Under the pieces are notes generated by a model, which worked only from the letters and a program-made list of their open reading frames with translations, was not told where the DNA came from and ran no database searches. A stretch of 38,509 nt of DNA. Origin: Alistipes sp. (GTDB lineage Bacteria; Bacteroidota; Bacteroidia; Bacteroidales; Rikenellaceae). The stretch's first letter is position 1. Each line of letters begins with the position of its first letter. Position numbers and translations under genes: made by a program. This document shows, piece after piece, positions 23,867 to 30,807 of this stretch. The DNA lies in the NCBI GenBank assembly GCA_020026415.1, contig JAHHQL010000015.1, positions 1 through 38,509 on the forward strand, given 5' to 3'.

Positions 23867-25015
23867 ATGGCAGCACGTAAATTTGTAGATAAAATCAAGC
23901 CGACGTTCTCCAAAGGTGGTAAATTAGGCTTTTTGGAATCGACTTTCGATGCCTTCGAAACATTCCTCTTCGTGCCTAACACGACTACCGTGCGCGGCGC
24001 ACACATCCGTGACTGTAACGATATGAAGCGTACCATGAGCATGGTCATCATCGCTCTGTTGCCCGCTTTGTTCTTCGGTTTCTATAATGTAGGTTATCAG
24101 CACTCGCTTTCGATCGGAGTGGAACAGGGCTTCTGGGCCGACTTCTGGTTCGGTTTTCTGAAGGTGCTCCCCATCATCGTCGTTTCGTATGTCGTCGGTC
24201 TGGGTATCGAGTTCGCCGTCGCTCAGATGCGCGGTCACGAGGTGAACGAAGGTTTCCTCGTTACGGGTCTGCTGATCCCGATGGTCATGCCCGTCGATGT
24301 TCCCCTGTGGATGGTCGCTCTGGGTACCGCCTTTGCCGTAATCTTCGGTAAAGAGGTATTCGGCGGTACGGGTATGAACGTATTCAACCCCGCCCTGATG
24401 GCTCGTGCCTTCGTATTCTTCGCATACACACCCCAAATGTCGGGTGCTTCGGTCTGGATCGCAGGTCTCGGTAAAGGCGAGGGTGTTGTCGATGGCTTCT
24501 CAGGTGCTACCTGCTTGGACTATCTGGCCAAGGACGGTACGCTGGGTAATTTCTCGCCTTGCGATGCATTCCTCGGTTTCATTCCCGGTTCGATCGGTGA
24601 GACTTCGACCCTCGCCATTCTGATCGGTGCCGCAATCCTGCTCTTCGTGGGCGTGGCTTCGTGGCGCACGATGGTTTCGGTGTTCGTCGGCGGTCTGGCC
24701 ATGGGTTACTTCTTCGAGTTGCTCGGCGTGACGGCTTATCCCGCATGGTGGCATCTCGTAATCGGTGGTTTCGCTTTCGGTGCCGTATTTATGGCTACCG
24801 ACCCCGTAACCTCGTCGCAGACCAATGCCGGTAAGTATATCGTCGGTTTCATGACCGGTGCCATTGCCATCATGATCCGCGTGATCAACCCCGCTTACCC
24901 CGAAGGTATGATGCTCTCGATTCTCTTCATGAACGCCTTGACGCCGCTCATCGACTACTTCGTTGTGGAGCGCAACATCAAACGTCGTCAAAATCGTGTT
25001 AAACTCGCAAAATAA
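23867..25015 (+). CDS. nqrB: Na+-translocating NADH:quinone reductase subunit B
   Basis: A 382-residue membrane subunit with about ten hydrophobic segments; the clearest lie near 57-76, 98-118, 133-160 and several after 240. It carries one covalent FMN: the attachment motif SGAT is at 212-215 (GFSGATCLDYL), with Thr215 as the expected flavinylation site. It also binds riboflavin and forms part of the Na+ channel in the family. It follows nqrA by two bases and precedes nqrC by three. Flavinylation would need an ApbE-type flavin transferase, which is not in this window. Confidence 0.97.
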   Translation: MAARKFVDKIKPTFSKGGKLGFLESTFDAFETFLFVPNTTTVRGAHIRDCNDMKRTMSMVIIALLPALFFGFYNVGYQHSLSIGVEQGFWADFWFGFLKVLPIIVVSYVVGLGIEFAVAQMRGHEVNEGFLVTGLLIPMVMPVDVPLWMVALGTAFAVIFGKEVFGGTGMNVFNPALMARAFVFFAYTPQMSGASVWIAGLGKGEGVVDGFSGATCLDYLAKDGTLGNFSPCDAFLGFIPGSIGETSTLAILIGAAILLFVGVASWRTMVSVFVGGLAMGYFFELLGVTAYPAWWHLVIGGFAFGAVFMATDPVTSSQTNAGKYIVGFMTGAIAIMIRVINPAYPEGMMLSILFMNALTPLIDYFVVERNIKRRQNRVKLAK

Positions 25016-25018
25016 CAG

Positions 25019-25777
25019 ATGAATATGGCAAAGAATACAAATAGTAATTCGTATATCCTCATCTATTCGACTGTAATGGTCGTGTTGGTTGCCGCTCTTT
25101 TGTCTGTCGTTTCTCTGTCGTTGCAAAGTCGCCAGTATGCGAACGAGCTCAACGAGAAAAAGCAGATGATTTTGGGTTCGCTGTCCGCACAGGATCAGAA
25201 CTATGACGAGTTCATCAACGCTTATACGATTGATAAAGAGGGTAACAAGTTGGAAGGCGAGGATGTCTTCAATTTGTTGAAAGATCTGAAAACGGCTTTC
25301 GAAGAGGGCAAGTTCCCCGTATTCGAGGCTAAGGACGGCCGTCTGGTACTGCCTTTGACGGGTACCGGTCTGTGGGGCCCGATCTGGGGTTATGTCTCGA
25401 TCAACGAGGACATGAACACCATCGGCGGTATCATCATGGATCACAAGGGTGAAACCCCGGGTCTGGGTGCCGAAATCGCCACGGCCAAGTATCAGGCTAA
25501 ATTTATCGGCAAGGAAATCTTCAACGGCGACGAGTTCGTTTCGATCAAGTTGCGTAAGGGCGGTGCTTCGAAGGACAACCTCATCCACGAGGTTGACGCA
25601 ATCACCGGCGGTACGAAAACTTCGGACGGCGTTACGGCCATGTTGCACGACAGCATGGAACACTACCTGCCGCTGTTGAACGCTCGTCGTCAGGCCAAGG
25701 TCGCTGCACAGCAGCCCGCTGAGACCCCCGCCGCCGAGAATGTGTCTAACGAAGAAAAAGTAGAAAACCATGAGTAG
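25019..25777 (+). CDS. nqrC: Na+-translocating NADH:quinone reductase subunit C
   Basis: A 252-residue subunit with a single N-terminal membrane helix (about 13-36) and a periplasmic FMN-binding domain. The flavinylation motif is TGGT at 196-199 (DAITGGTKTSDGV), a variant of the S/T-G-A-T consensus with Gly for Ala; Thr199 is the expected covalent FMN site. Upstream, GLWGPIWGYVSIN and the HKGETPGLGAEI stretch are family hallmarks. The C-terminal 30 residues are Ala/Glu-rich and low complexity. An alternative ATG lies two codons in. Its last eight bases overlap the nqrD start. Confidence 0.96.
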   Translation: MNMAKNTNSNSYILIYSTVMVVLVAALLSVVSLSLQSRQYANELNEKKQMILGSLSAQDQNYDEFINAYTIDKEGNKLEGEDVFNLLKDLKTAFEEGKFPVFEAKDGRLVLPLTGTGLWGPIWGYVSINEDMNTIGGIIMDHKGETPGLGAEIATAKYQAKFIGKEIFNGDEFVSIKLRKGGASKDNLIHEVDAITGGTKTSDGVTAMLHDSMEHYLPLLNARRQAKVAAQQPAETPAAENVSNEEKVENHE

Positions 25778-26429
25778 TAATAATGAAAAAGAACCCATGT
25801 TCTCAGCCAAGAACATGAAGTATCTGACAGGGCCTTTTTCTGCAAACAACCCGGTGATCGTCCAGATTCTGGGTATTTGCTCGGCATTGGCAGTTACGGT
25901 GCAGCTCAAGCCTGCAATCGTAATGGGTCTGTCGGTTATGGTGGTTACGGCTTTCTCCAATCTGGTGATGTCGCTGTTGCGTAACGGTATTCCGTCGCGT
26001 ATCCGTATCATCGTCCAACTGGTTGTCATCGCCGCACTGGTAATCGTCGTCGATCAGATTCTGAAGGCATTCGTTTACGAGGTCTCCAAGCAGTTGTCGG
26101 TTTACGTCGGTCTGATCATCACCAACTGTATCGTAATGGGTCGTGTCGAGGCATTCGCCTTGGGCAACAAACCCTGGCCCGCATTCCTCGACGGTATCGG
26201 TAACGGTCTGGGTTACGGTATGATCCTCGTTATCGTGGCATTCTTCCGCGAGTTGTTCGGTTCGGGATCGTTGTTCGGTTTCCGCATCATCCCCGAAAGT
26301 TGGTATCTGGCCGAGGGCGGTTTCTATTCGAACTGCGGTCTGATGCTCTTCCCGCCGATGGCGTTGATTATTGTCGGATGTATCATCTGGATCCACCGCT
26401 CGATCAACAAAGATTTACAGGAAAAATAG
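25770..26429 (+). CDS. nqrD: Na+-translocating NADH:quinone reductase subunit D
   Basis: A 219-residue integral membrane protein with six hydrophobic helices. Cys37 (ILGICSALAV) and Cys120 (LIITNCIVMGR) correspond to the Cys pair that, with a matching pair in NqrE, holds the intramembrane 2Fe-2S centre described for this complex. RxEAFALGNKP and the DGIGNGLGYG turn are family motifs. The start overlaps the end of nqrC (ATGAGTAG), implying translational coupling. It is homologous to nqrE and to RnfE/RnfA; the operon context settles Nqr. Confidence 0.96.
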   Translation: MSSNNEKEPMFSAKNMKYLTGPFSANNPVIVQILGICSALAVTVQLKPAIVMGLSVMVVTAFSNLVMSLLRNGIPSRIRIIVQLVVIAALVIVVDQILKAFVYEVSKQLSVYVGLIITNCIVMGRVEAFALGNKPWPAFLDGIGNGLGYGMILVIVAFFRELFGSGSLFGFRIIPESWYLAEGGFYSNCGLMLFPPMALIIVGCIIWIHRSINKDLQEK

Positions 26430-26440
26430 GAGGTTAGAGT

Positions 26441-27049
26441 ATGGAAACACTGAATATATTTATTAAGTCGATCTTTATCGACAACATGGTATTCTCGTTC
26501 TTCTTCGGTATGTGTTCGTATATTGCCGTTTCGAAGAGCGTTAAAACGGCTCTGGGTCTGGGTGCCGCCGTTACGTTCGTGATGGCCATGACCGTGCCGT
26601 TGAACTACCTCTTGTATCAGTTCGTTCTGAAAGACGGTGTGCTCGTTGAAGGAGTGAACCTCAATTTCTTGACGTTCATCGTATTCATCGCCACCATCGC
26701 TGCATTCGTGCAGTTGGTCGAGATGGCCGTTGAGAAGTTCTCTCCCACGTTGTATAACCAGTTGGGTATCTTCCTGCCGCTGATCGCCGTGAACTGCGCC
26801 ATCATGGGTGGTTCGCTGTTCATGCAGCAGAAAGTCGATGGAGGCGAGATCACTTCGTTCGTGCAGTCGCTGGGTTACGGTCTGGGCTCCGGTCTGGGCT
26901 GGTGGCTGGCTATCGTCATGATGGCTGCAATCCGCGAGAAATGTCATTATTCGAACATCCCCGCTCCGCTCAAAGGTCCCGGTATCGCATTTATCATCAC
27001 CGGTCTGATGGGTATTGCCTTCATGATGTTCTCGGGCATTCAGTTCTAA
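26441..27049 (+). CDS. nqrE: Na+-translocating NADH:quinone reductase subunit E
   Basis: A 202-residue six-helix membrane protein, the inverted-topology partner of NqrD. Cys25 (FFGMCSYIAVSK) and Cys119 (PLIAVNCAIMGG) are in place for the shared 2Fe-2S site. GLGSGLGWWLAIVMMAAIREK near 146-166 is characteristic. Its gene follows nqrD by 11 bases and precedes nqrF by 21. Length is normal for the family. Confidence 0.96.
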   Translation: METLNIFIKSIFIDNMVFSFFFGMCSYIAVSKSVKTALGLGAAVTFVMAMTVPLNYLLYQFVLKDGVLVEGVNLNFLTFIVFIATIAAFVQLVEMAVEKFSPTLYNQLGIFLPLIAVNCAIMGGSLFMQQKVDGGEITSFVQSLGYGLGSGLGWWLAIVMMAAIREKCHYSNIPAPLKGPGIAFIITGLMGIAFMMFSGIQF

Positions 27050-27070
27050 CTTTAAAAAGAGATTCAGAAA

Positions 27071-28336
27071 ATGGATACAATGACTATTATTGTTGCAATT
27101 GTCGCCTTCTTGGTGATTATTCTCGTACTGGTCGGCCTGCTTCTCTATGCAAAGACTAAACTGACTACGTCTGGAGAAGTCACGATCGACATCAACGATG
27201 GCGAGAAAGTCCTCAAATCGGAGAGCGGTTCGACCCTGCTGGCCACTCTGGCCGACAACAAGGTCTTCCTGCCTTCGGCTTGTGGCGGTGGTGGTGCTTG
27301 CGGTATGTGTAAGTGCCAGGTTTTGGAAGGTGGTGGCGACATTCTCCCGACCGAGACCGGTTTCATTTCGCGTAAAATGGCCAAGGATCACTGGCGTCTG
27401 GGTTGTCAGGTCAAAGTAAAGAACGACCTGAAGATCCACGTTCCGGAGTCGGTACTTGGTGTCAAGAAGTGGGAGTGTACGGTTGTATCGAACCGTAACA
27501 TCTCGACCTTCCTCAAGGAGTTTGTCGTTAAACTCCCCGAAGGTGAGAACCTCAAGTTCCGCAGCGGCGGTTACATTCAGGTGGATATTCCGAAGTATGA
27601 CGAGATCAAGTTCTCGGATATGGATATCGACGAGAAGTTCCGTCCCGACTGGGAGAAATTCAAGATGTTTGACCTGAAGACGGTGAACCCCGAGGACACG
27701 TTCCGTGCATACTCGATGGCCAACCACCCTGCCGAAGGTAACATCATCATGCTGAACATTCGTATCGCAACTCCTCCGTTCGACCGTGTTAATGGCGGTT
27801 TCATGAAGGTGAACCCCGGTATCTGTTCGTCGTATGTCTTCTCGCGCAAGCCGGGAGACAAAGTGACGATTTCGGGTCCTTACGGAGAGTTCTTCCTGCC
27901 CGACAACCTCTCGCCCGACACGGAGCTGATCTTTGTCGGTGGTGGTGCCGGTATGGCTCCTATGCGCAGCCACTTGATGCACCTGTTCAAGACGGAGAAG
28001 ACCCGACGCAAGGTATCGTTCTACTACGGTGCCCGTGCCCTGAAGGAAGTTCCCTATCTGGACGAGTATCATGCAATCGAGAAAGAGTTCCCCAATTTCT
28101 CGTTCAACCTTGCTTTGGACCGTCCCGATCCCGAAGCAGACGAGAAGGGCGTAAAGTACACTCCCGGTTTCGTTCACAACGTATTGTACGAAAACTATCT
28201 GAAACATCATCAGGCTCCAGAGGATTGTATTTACCTCATGTGCGGACCTCCGATGATGATCAAGTCGGTTGTCAATATGCTGGACAATCTGGGCGTACCT
28301 TCGGAGAACATCCTTTACGACAACTTCGGTTCGTAA
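27071..28336 (+). CDS. nqrF: Na+-translocating NADH:quinone reductase subunit F
   Basis: A 421-residue NADH-oxidising entry subunit. One N-terminal membrane helix (about 5-27) is followed by a 2Fe-2S ferredoxin domain with Cys71, Cys77, Cys80 and Cys112 (Cx5Cx2C...C). The FAD domain has RAYSMAN and GPYGEFFLP. The NADH domain has GGGAGMAPMRSH, YGARALKE and MCGPPMM with the aromatic-ended tail DNFGS. It passes electrons from NADH via FAD and 2Fe-2S to the intramembrane centre. It is the last gene of the operon, ending 23 bases before a strong terminator. Confidence 0.98.
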   Translation: MDTMTIIVAIVAFLVIILVLVGLLLYAKTKLTTSGEVTIDINDGEKVLKSESGSTLLATLADNKVFLPSACGGGGACGMCKCQVLEGGGDILPTETGFISRKMAKDHWRLGCQVKVKNDLKIHVPESVLGVKKWECTVVSNRNISTFLKEFVVKLPEGENLKFRSGGYIQVDIPKYDEIKFSDMDIDEKFRPDWEKFKMFDLKTVNPEDTFRAYSMANHPAEGNIIMLNIRIATPPFDRVNGGFMKVNPGICSSYVFSRKPGDKVTISGPYGEFFLPDNLSPDTELIFVGGGAGMAPMRSHLMHLFKTEKTRRKVSFYYGARALKEVPYLDEYHAIEKEFPNFSFNLALDRPDPEADEKGVKYTPGFVHNVLYENYLKHHQAPEDCIYLMCGPPMMIKSVVNMLDNLGVPSENILYDNFGS

Positions 28337-28359
28337 CCGATTCTTCGAAATCGAAAATG

Positions 28360-28393
28360 CAGGATGGATTCACATTGAATCCATCCTGTTTTT
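28360..28393 (+). terminator. Rho-independent terminator of the nqr operon
   Basis: A 12-bp perfect stem CAGGATGGATTC (28360-28371) with GAATCCATCCTG (28377-28388), a five-base loop and TTTTTG after it. Confidence 0.93.
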
Positions 28394-28424
28394 GTCTCTG
28401 CGGGTGTTTTTAGGACGGTTTTCC

Positions 28425-28455
28425 TTTAAAAATCATCCGAATCTTTGTACCTTTG
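28425..28455 (+). promoter_or_regulatory. Promoter of the fucosidase-cutC pair
   Basis: TACCTTTG (28448-28455) is a full -7 match; TTTA at 28425-28428 sits exactly 19 bases upstream where TTTG is expected. The implied start near 28462 leaves a 25-base leader before the fucosidase ATG. Confidence 0.65.
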
Positions 28456-28486
28456 AAACAAATTTAACCTAATAGAATTTTAAATT

Positions 28487-29809
28487 ATGACACATGTATT
28501 CCGTAAAATCGGATTGGGAATCGTCACGGCTCTGCTGACCGGTTCGACGCTTTTCGCCGAAACACCCGAAAAGGGCTATGTTCCCACACCCGAAAATCTG
28601 AAGGCTCGCACCGAGTTTCAGGATAACAAGTTCGGTATTTTCCTCCATTGGGGCTTGTACAGCATGATCGCTCAGGGTGAGTGGTTTATGAATGCCGACG
28701 GTGTGACGTGGCAGGAGTATGAGAAGATGGCTTCGGCGTTCTATCCTCATAAGTTCAATGCTGCCGAGTGGGTTTCGGCGATCAAGGCTTCGGGTGCCAA
28801 GTATATCTGCATCACGACGCGTCATCACGACGGTTTTTCGATGTTCAAGACGAAATATTCGGATTACAACATTGTGGATGCCACTCCGTTCGGACGTGAC
28901 GTCATGAAAGAACTGGCCGAGGAGTGCCGGAAACAGGGCATCAAACTCCATTTCTACTACTCGCACCTCGACTGGCGTCGTGAGGACTATCCCCTCGGCC
29001 GTACGGGTCACAACAAGGGACGCGATCCCAAAAAACAGAATTGGGCTTCGTACTATCAGTTCATGAACAACCAGCTGACCGAACTTCTGACCAACTACGG
29101 CCCGATCGGTGCCATCTGGTTCGACGGATTGTGGGATCAGGATCAGAATCCCGATTTCGACTGGCAGTTGCCCGAACAGTATGCTTTGATTCATAAATTG
29201 CAGCCCGCCTGTCTGATCGGCAACAACCACCACATGATTCCCTTCGCAGGAGAGGATATTCAGATCTTCGAGCGTGATCTTCCCGGTGAGAACACCGCAG
29301 GTTTGTCGGGTCAGCAGATCGGTCGTCTGCCATTGGAGACTTGCGAGACGATGAACGGCATGTGGGGTTACAAACTCCGCGATCAGGACTACAAATCGCC
29401 CGGAACGCTGATTCGGTATCTGGTACGTGCCGCAGGCAAGAATGCCAACCTGTTGTTGAACCTCGGGCCTCAGCCCAACGGCGAACTTCCTGCTGTCGGC
29501 GTGGAGCGTCTGAAGGAGATGGGTGAATGGATGAAGGTTTATGGAGAGACGATTTACGGTACACGTGCCGGTGAGGTTGCTCCCCACGAGTGGGGCGTTT
29601 CGACCCGCAAGGACAACCGTCTGTTCATCCACATCCTCGATTTGCAGGACAACGGTCTGTATCTGCCCGTAACCTCGAAGGTCGTTAAGGCCGAGAAGTT
29701 CGGTGACAAGACCCCCGTCAAGTTCCGTCAGACCCGTCAGGGTCTCTTCCTTGAGTTGGGCGAAGTGCCGACCGACATTGACTACATCGTTGAATTGACG
29801 CTGAAATAG
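28487..29809 (+). CDS. Alpha-L-fucosidase, GH29 family
   Basis: A 440-residue exported glycoside hydrolase. A signal peptide covers about residues 1-24 (IGLGIVTALLTGSTLFA). The catalytic TIM barrel follows, with FGIFLHWGLYS, the substrate-binding TTRHHDGFSMF (110-120) and the nucleophile Asp213 in AIWFDGLWD. NLLLNLGPQPNGELP and a C-terminal beta-sandwich (about 350-440) complete the family layout. It releases alpha-linked fucose from glycans, fitting a host- or plant-glycan forager; no SusC/SusD pair is next to it, so it is not part of an obvious utilisation locus here. It is co-transcribed with cutC, whose ATG lies two bases after its stop. Confidence 0.95.
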   Translation: MTHVFRKIGLGIVTALLTGSTLFAETPEKGYVPTPENLKARTEFQDNKFGIFLHWGLYSMIAQGEWFMNADGVTWQEYEKMASAFYPHKFNAAEWVSAIKASGAKYICITTRHHDGFSMFKTKYSDYNIVDATPFGRDVMKELAEECRKQGIKLHFYYSHLDWRREDYPLGRTGHNKGRDPKKQNWASYYQFMNNQLTELLTNYGPIGAIWFDGLWDQDQNPDFDWQLPEQYALIHKLQPACLIGNNHHMIPFAGEDIQIFERDLPGENTAGLSGQQIGRLPLETCETMNGMWGYKLRDQDYKSPGTLIRYLVRAAGKNANLLLNLGPQPNGELPAVGVERLKEMGEWMKVYGETIYGTRAGEVAPHEWGVSTRKDNRLFIHILDLQDNGLYLPVTSKVVKAEKFGDKTPVKFRQTRQGLFLELGEVPTDIDYIVELTLK

Positions 29810-29811
29810 TG

Positions 29812-30561
29812 ATGACCGAGAATCCGAGAATTGAGATTTGTGCCAACTCTTCGGAGAGTGCCGTGCGTGCACAGGAGGGTGGTGCTTATCGTGTCGAATT
29901 ATGTGCCGGAATCCCTGAGGGCGGTACAACCCCCTCGTATGGCGAGATTGTGATGGCTCGCAAGATGCTTTCCGAGACAAAACTGCATGTGATCATCCGT
30001 CCGCGCGGCGGGGATTTCCTTTACTCGAAAGAGGAGTTGGAGATCATGTTGCACGACGTGAAGATCTGCCGCGAATTGGGAGCGGACGGCATCGTATTCG
30101 GTTGCCTGACGGCCGACGGCGAAATAGACATGGAGGCGATGCGTCCTCTGATGGAGGCTTCGGAGGGCATGAACGTGACCTTCCACCGTGCATTCGATAT
30201 GTGCAAGGATCCGATGCGAGCCTTGGAGCAGATCATCGAATTGGGTTGCACACGTATTCTGACTTCGGGTCAGGAGCCTACCGCCGAGGCGGGTATTCCC
30301 CTGTTGAAGCAGTTGGTGGAGCGTGCCGCCGGTCGGATCATCATCATGCCCGGATGCGGCGTGCGTCCTGCGAATATTCGTAAAATTGCCTCGGAGACGG
30401 GGGCTTGTGAATTTCATTTTTCGGGTCGCAAGAGCGTGGAGAGTGGTATGAAGTACCGCAATCCGCGTGTCTCGATGGGCGGAACGGTGAAGATCGAAGA
30501 GTACGAGCGTGACATCACGGCACCCGAATTGGTGCGTGCTGCCTACGATGCACTGAAATAG
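29812..30561 (+). CDS. cutC: CutC-family TIM-barrel protein (copper homeostasis CutC-like)
   Basis: A 249-residue protein started at ATG 29812; a GTG one codon earlier overlaps the upstream stop. Family motifs: EICANSSESAVRAQEGGAYR, ELCAGIPEGGTTPSYG, VIIRPRGGDFLYS, GADGIVFGCLTADGEID, VTFHRAFDMC and ILTSGQEPTA. The CutC name comes from an old copper-tolerance genetic link in E. coli that has been questioned; the barrel may be an enzyme of unknown substrate. It is the second gene after the GH29 fucosidase, a pairing that hints at carbohydrate rather than copper metabolism (inference). Confidence 0.93.
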   Translation: MTENPRIEICANSSESAVRAQEGGAYRVELCAGIPEGGTTPSYGEIVMARKMLSETKLHVIIRPRGGDFLYSKEELEIMLHDVKICRELGADGIVFGCLTADGEIDMEAMRPLMEASEGMNVTFHRAFDMCKDPMRALEQIIELGCTRILTSGQEPTAEAGIPLLKQLVERAAGRIIIMPGCGVRPANIRKIASETGACEFHFSGRKSVESGMKYRNPRVSMGGTVKIEEYERDITAPELVRAAYDALK

Positions 30562-30577
30562 GGTGTATATAAATAAG

Positions 30578-30617
30578 TAAAAGCGGTCGGCTGAATCTCT
30601 CAGCCGACCGCTTTTTT
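30578..30617. terminator. Bidirectional rho-independent terminator after cutC
   Basis: A 14-bp perfect stem AAGCGGTCGGCTGA (30581-30594) with TCAGCCGACCGCTT (30600-30613), a five-base loop, and T6 at the 3' side with an A-run on the 5' side. Confidence 0.95.
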
Positions 30618-30745
30618 GTATATATGAGAACGGAGGAACTTGCTTCGGATCTCGTGCGGAAAGGACGGAAATACGGGTATTTGCGAAGATCTTTTATCGA
30701 ATATTCTGTGTGTGGGTACGGTCGCATGATACCTGTGGCAAGGTA

Positions 30746-30787
30746 TAAAAAAAATCGGTGTGCCGATCCGAAGAAAGGCACACCGAT
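30746..30787 (-). terminator. Rho-independent terminator of the transglutaminase gene
   Basis: On the minus strand an 11-bp stem ATCGGTGTGCC / GGCACACCGAT (30787-30777 with 30764-30754) is followed by a run of eight T residues (30753-30746). It lies 20 bases beyond the gene stop. The roughly 130 bases between this and the cutC terminator hold nothing I can support. Confidence 0.9.
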
Positions 30788-30807
30788 AAATCGGGATGGA
30801 GGTTGAA

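Noticed and set aside
26324..28210. A 628-codon minus-strand frame opposite nqrE/nqrF
   Set aside because: It covers complete nqr genes with all cofactor motifs; the product is Thr/His/Arg-rich low-information sequence.
30624..30806. A 60-codon plus-strand frame between cutC and the transglutaminase gene
   Set aside because: It starts just after a strong terminator and runs through the second terminator; no promoter match precedes it.
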